Assembly (NCBI GenBank): GCA_021234155.1
Contig: JAJEKV010000003.1
Span: 21,124,386 to 21,188,385 of the forward strand
Direction of reading: 5' to 3'
Origin: Isoetes taiwanensis
Lineage: Eukaryota > Streptophyta > Lycopodiopsida > Isoetales > Isoetaceae
DNA: 64,000 nt
Shown: one piece after another, positions 60,720 to 64,000 of the stretch
How positions within the stretch are numbered: position 1 is the first letter of the stretch
Layout of the letters: the number at the start of each line of letters is the position of its first letter
Translations under genes and position numbers: made by a program
The notes under the pieces: generated by a model
Databases searched by the model: none
Told to the model about the DNA's origin: nothing
The model's input: only the letters and a program-made list of their open reading frames with translations

Positions 60720-61350
60720 AGATATGTTATATTATATCGCATTGATGTATGGCGGCATGGAATCTGGGAAGCGGATTCCAGGGAGTCCCGCGACCGGAGC
60801 GGATTCCAGGGAGTCCCGCGACCGGCGGGAGCCGGGAGCGGGTCCTGGAATCAGCGACCCAGTTCCAGGCCGCCACAACATGGTAACTGGGTCGGAGCTT
60901 CAAATTTACATTACCAGCTGAGCGGAATCATCATGCCGCTTTCCATTTCGGAGGCAGAATCACTGATCCAGTTTCCATGTTGTTGTCAAATAACATGTGC
61001 CATTGTTTTGTGATAACAATGATCTAATCTCGCATTGAGACCTGCATGTACCACTACACATCAAAATTTATTGACAGAAGATTTTTATCGCAAACGGCGA
61101 ACATTTCTATACTTTTAAACCTAGTACCCCATGTTCTTGTTTTCTAACCTAGTACCCCATGTTCTTGTTTTCTAAAGATATGATATATTATATCGCATTG
61201 ATGTTGTCAAATAACATGCACCATTGTTTTGTGATAACAATGATCTAATCTCGCATTGAGGCCTCCATGTACCACTACACATCAAAATTTATTGATAGAA
61301 GATTTTTATCGCAAGCGGCGAACATTTCTATACTTTTAAACCCAGTACTC
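60720..61350. repeat. Direct duplication interrupted by a 230-bp GC-rich segment
   Basis: The phrases TATATTATATCGCATTGATG, CAAATAACATG, AACAATGATCTAATCTCGCA and GAAGATTTTTATCGCAA occur in both halves (60720-60748 plus 60979-61170, and 61177-61350). The first half alone contains a 230-bp GC-rich block (60749-60978) in which GCGGATTCCAGGGAGTCCCG is itself tandemly repeated. Either the block was inserted or the second copy lost it. Confidence 0.8.
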
Positions 61351-62262
61351 CTGATTTTGCGGGAGAGTGACCTTGCAGAGCAGCAAGAGCGACGAGCTTC
61401 ATTGGAAGAGCGAGAGCAGCGGCTACCGAAGAGCAGAGCAAAAACAACAGAGCAGCGGCGGCCGACAAAGCTTCATTCGAAGTCCATTTCAAAATCTGCT
61501 TCAGTGGCAGTTTCTTAAGACAGATCTCGCTTGCAGATCCGACAGAGCTCCAATGCATGATAGCGGAACAGGGGCGGAGCTTCAGGTAGCAAAACAAGGG
61601 CAGTTTTTGAGCCCCTATTCTTGATCCCCTGTTCTTGAGATCCTCTGTTTTTAAAGATCCCCATTCCGTCTTGAGCCATGTTCTTCAGATCCGGCAGAGC
61701 TTTAAGGGCGGCTTAAGGCGACCGTGACTATCCAATATCATCTCATCAAACTTCGGATCAGATCGGAAAGGAAGCTTTATCTTGGAGTGGCCCGTGTATT
61801 TTTTCTCAGGATCATCTTGAGGCAGCAAGAAGCTTCATCTATTTCTTGCTCAGTCGGAAGCTAAACAACAGATTCGACAGTGATTGAAGGCCAAAGTCGC
61901 AAGAATCCTCAGCCAAAAACACGCTGGAAACAAGCACGGAATTTCACAAAACACCTGTTTACGTATATAGGAATATTGGTTTACCCAACATTCCTGGCAT
62001 GGAAACATGCCGGACGCCGCTAACGCTGAGGCATGTAGGACACGCGTGGCATGATACAATAGGCGGATGGGGCTGAATGCCACATAAGTGGCTTTTACGT
62101 TTGGTAGCCGGCCGGATTTCGGGGATTTCCGCCCGGTTATACCTAGCATAAAGGTACTTCTTGGAGGGCCCGACACCACATCGACATTACGCTTTTACGC
62201 CAGGGCAAAGCTCCTTGAAAAAATGTATTTGCATTTTAAAGCAAGAACATCGAGCTCCGGCT
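61351..62262. other. No supported gene
   Basis: Short overlapping frames on both strands at 61330-61620 (Ser/Gln-rich) and 61850-62180 lack recognisable features. It may be captured DNA inside the CACTA-like unit. Confidence 0.4.
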
Positions 62263-62454
62263 ATGGCAATTTTTTTGGCACTCCCTCTCTTTGCATGTAT
62301 TTTTCCTTTGCTTGCCTTGGGTCTTGGGCTTGGTTTGGAGCTCGCGACGTCTTACGCCCCTCAGTATTATAAAGGAAAATATCCCCGCTTTGCAAATCCG
62401 TTGATGCTTAATTACGGACCTTTGAAGCAGATCCGTGAAGACATAGTCCGTTAA
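62263..62454 (+). CDS. Small hydrophobic ORF, unknown
   Basis: A 63-codon frame starts at an ATG at 62263 (MAIFLALPLFACIFPLLALG). The first ~28 residues would form one membrane segment or signal anchor. The rest is polar (SYAPQYYKGKYPRFANPLML, then QIREDIVR). The ATG has a moderate context and no upstream or downstream partner. It may be a captured fragment or a chance frame. Confidence 0.25.
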   Translation: MAIFLALPLFACIFPLLALGLGLGLELATSYAPQYYKGKYPRFANPLMLNYGPLKQIREDIVR

Positions 62455-64000
62455 GCTATGGCGATGGCTTTTCTAAATTTGGACTGGTATGAACGATTTG
62501 ATCCATGAGTTTTTATGCTTATTTCCCATTGTCCTACTAATGAGTGCGATTGTTTCCTCTCCTTTTTGAGCTCTTGCTATGGAACCAATGGCGGCGACGG
62601 AGGCGGCGATGGCCTGCTAATCTTCTTCCGGTGACATTCCGACCCCTTCAATGAAGCGACCATGTAGTTCCTCGGCGATCAAGATATTCATTCGTCATCT
62701 TGGCGATCCATCGGGTATTCAATCAACATCCCCAAGATTTTTCTTTTATAGCCGTTTACACTTTCGAAATATGTTTTCTAGATGGCTTCCATATAGATTC
62801 ATCCGGGTTTGGCATCCGGGGAGTTCACAGTAGGGATTGACTACTCTGCGGGGATCACACCGGGATTGTGGCTCAATGTACATGCCGACTAAAGGCGGAT
62901 ATGTTCCTCCATCTATTTACAAACCATTTTGAAACTATTTTTTCCATCTTCATAACTCGATTCTTATGGAGACATCCTTGGGAGCTTGGATGGAAGCAAC
63001 GGATATAAGCATTCATTTTGTTGATGTTTCTGGCGGCAGATACATCATTATTCGGCAGATGCATCATTATTCTTATCACTTGAAGTATTCCTGCATTTTT
63101 CCTTGTTATGCGAGTAGATCAATAGATGACATCTCGAAGTAATTCTGAAATTGTGATATGGCTCTAAACATTGTTTCTCGATCACCACAACCGATCAAAT
63201 GTAGAAAGATGTAAGTTGCAATCATTTTTTCTCTGCTCCAAGATAGTATTCTTTGTAATCTTGGAAACGTTTGCAAGACTATGAGTTTTATTTAATTTGG
63301 AAAGGTCTTGCGGACTATGAGTTTCATTTAATTAATGGGTTGTGTGATAAGCTTTATTTTATGGTACAACAAGCGAGGTTCAAATCCTCCAAGCTCCTTT
63401 TGCGAGATATAGTGAATTAGCAAGTAAAAGTACTACTATATATAAGAAACCATACACGATCCTTAACAGGTTTTAGTCTTCTATAGTTGAAATGCTTTAA
63501 ACAACAGACCATTACTTGTATGCATAAGAAACCATTACTTGTATGTATAAGAAACCATCCACGGTCCTTAATAGTTTCTTAAAACTTGAAATGCTTCAAA
63601 CAACATACCATTACTAGTTTATAAATGAGAACCATAAAGCTAATGCATAACAAAACAATGCACATATAGAACAAACACACATGTGCTTTACCATGACATT
63701 TAGCCATGCTAGTTTACTACAATAGTCAACCACATTATAAAATCACGGTAGCCAACCACATTATAAAATCACCCGAAACGAGCACTACATTAAACCACAT
63801 CCACAACCATAATGTTATACCACATGGACAAACCGTACACTTAAACACTATAAGTATTACCACATTCATTTACCAATATGTAATACCACTTTAACAAACT
63901 CTACAAAAAGGCCATCTGCAATTACCATGCCATAATACCACCCCAACAAACCTAACAAGAGAACCCATTAGTTTAGCCACATATGGTTTTTAATGATATC
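62455..64000. other. No supported gene; motif-rich end of the CACTA-like unit
   Basis: A Met/Ala-rich start-like stretch at 62580-62615 (ATGGAACCAATGGCGGCGAC) soon stops. From 63400 the sequence consists of AT-rich DNA with repeated ACCAT/ACCAC phrases. Confidence 0.4.

Larger units (their letters stand above)
59885..64000. mobile_element. CACTA-like transposon end, continuing beyond the window
   Basis: CACTACAAAACCACTATGAT at 59885 resembles the CACTAC(A)AGAAAA ends of plant CACTA elements. Behind it, 59890-60400 is rich in GTGGTTTT-type motifs. The last 600 bp of the window (63400-64000) are rich in the complementary AAACCAT/ACCACATT-type motifs, as in CACTA subterminal repeats of opposite orientation. 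The right terminus and a transposase are not in view. The call is suggestive and not firm. Confidence 0.45.

Noticed and set aside
63355-63415. tRNA-like T-arm (GCGAGGTTCAAATCCTCC)
   Set aside because: No matching acceptor, D arm or anticodon arm could be placed upstream; the match is limited to the T-loop.

Overview
The window looks like nuclear DNA of a land plant with a large, transposon-rich genome. The primer-binding sites match plant initiator tRNA-Met, there is a plant-type chromodomain-carrying Ty3/gypsy element, two Ty1/copia elements, a LINE, a probable Helitron, a CACTA-like end, a PPR remnant and gene families (DUF7869-type, DUF8039-like) that I associate mainly with ferns, lycophytes, bryophytes and charophytes. 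A fern or another non-seed plant is my best guess, with moderate to low confidence. Almost every gene-like stretch is broken by insertions, stops or frameshifts.

Layout. 191-924 is a small MULE-like element with long inverted ends. From about 32.1 kb down to about 2 kb runs one minus-strand host locus. Its exons encode a Lys-rich N-terminus, a ParB-like segment, a long region I do not recognise and an FCP1-like HAD domain. A LINE (28.7-31.4 kb) and a 22-kb chromovirus (5023-26982, TSD TGTGG) split this locus. Its introns and flanks carry a distinctive family of perfect palindromes (core CTCGACTCGCGAGTCGAG). 32.5-34.2 kb holds another exon remnant and a second palindrome array. 34228-42281 is a Ty1/copia element (TSD ATAAG) with a 2.5-kb insert in its integrase zinc finger. 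42996-46509 has Helitron-like ends. 46.7-50.8 kb holds degenerate gene fragments, including a PPR tail running in frame into TRAF-type zinc fingers. 51.3-59.0 kb is a minus-strand DUF7869-type (putative transposase) gene split by a second, decayed copia element. A tandem palindrome array lies upstream of it, and a CACTA-like terminus begins at 59885 and runs out of the window.

The main discovery candidate is the chromovirus. Between its primer-binding site and gag it carries three extra open reading frames. The first ends in an unmistakable histone H3 fold region (motifs [16 protein letters not shown] and [16 protein letters not shown]), and the polymerase ends in a chromodomain. The module occurs twice, in opposite orientations, because a plus-strand partial copy (10025-20376) sits inside the minus-strand element, flanked by 179-bp direct repeats. 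Both histone-like copies carry frameshifts here, so this locus is inactive, but the shared layout implies that the parent element carried the histone-like domain. An element that encodes both a histone H3-like protein and an H3-tail-reading module is, as far as I know, not described.

Limits: exon boundaries, domain names and family assignments were read by eye. No database search, alignment score or RNA evidence was available, and an assembly error in the inverted chromovirus copies cannot be excluded.
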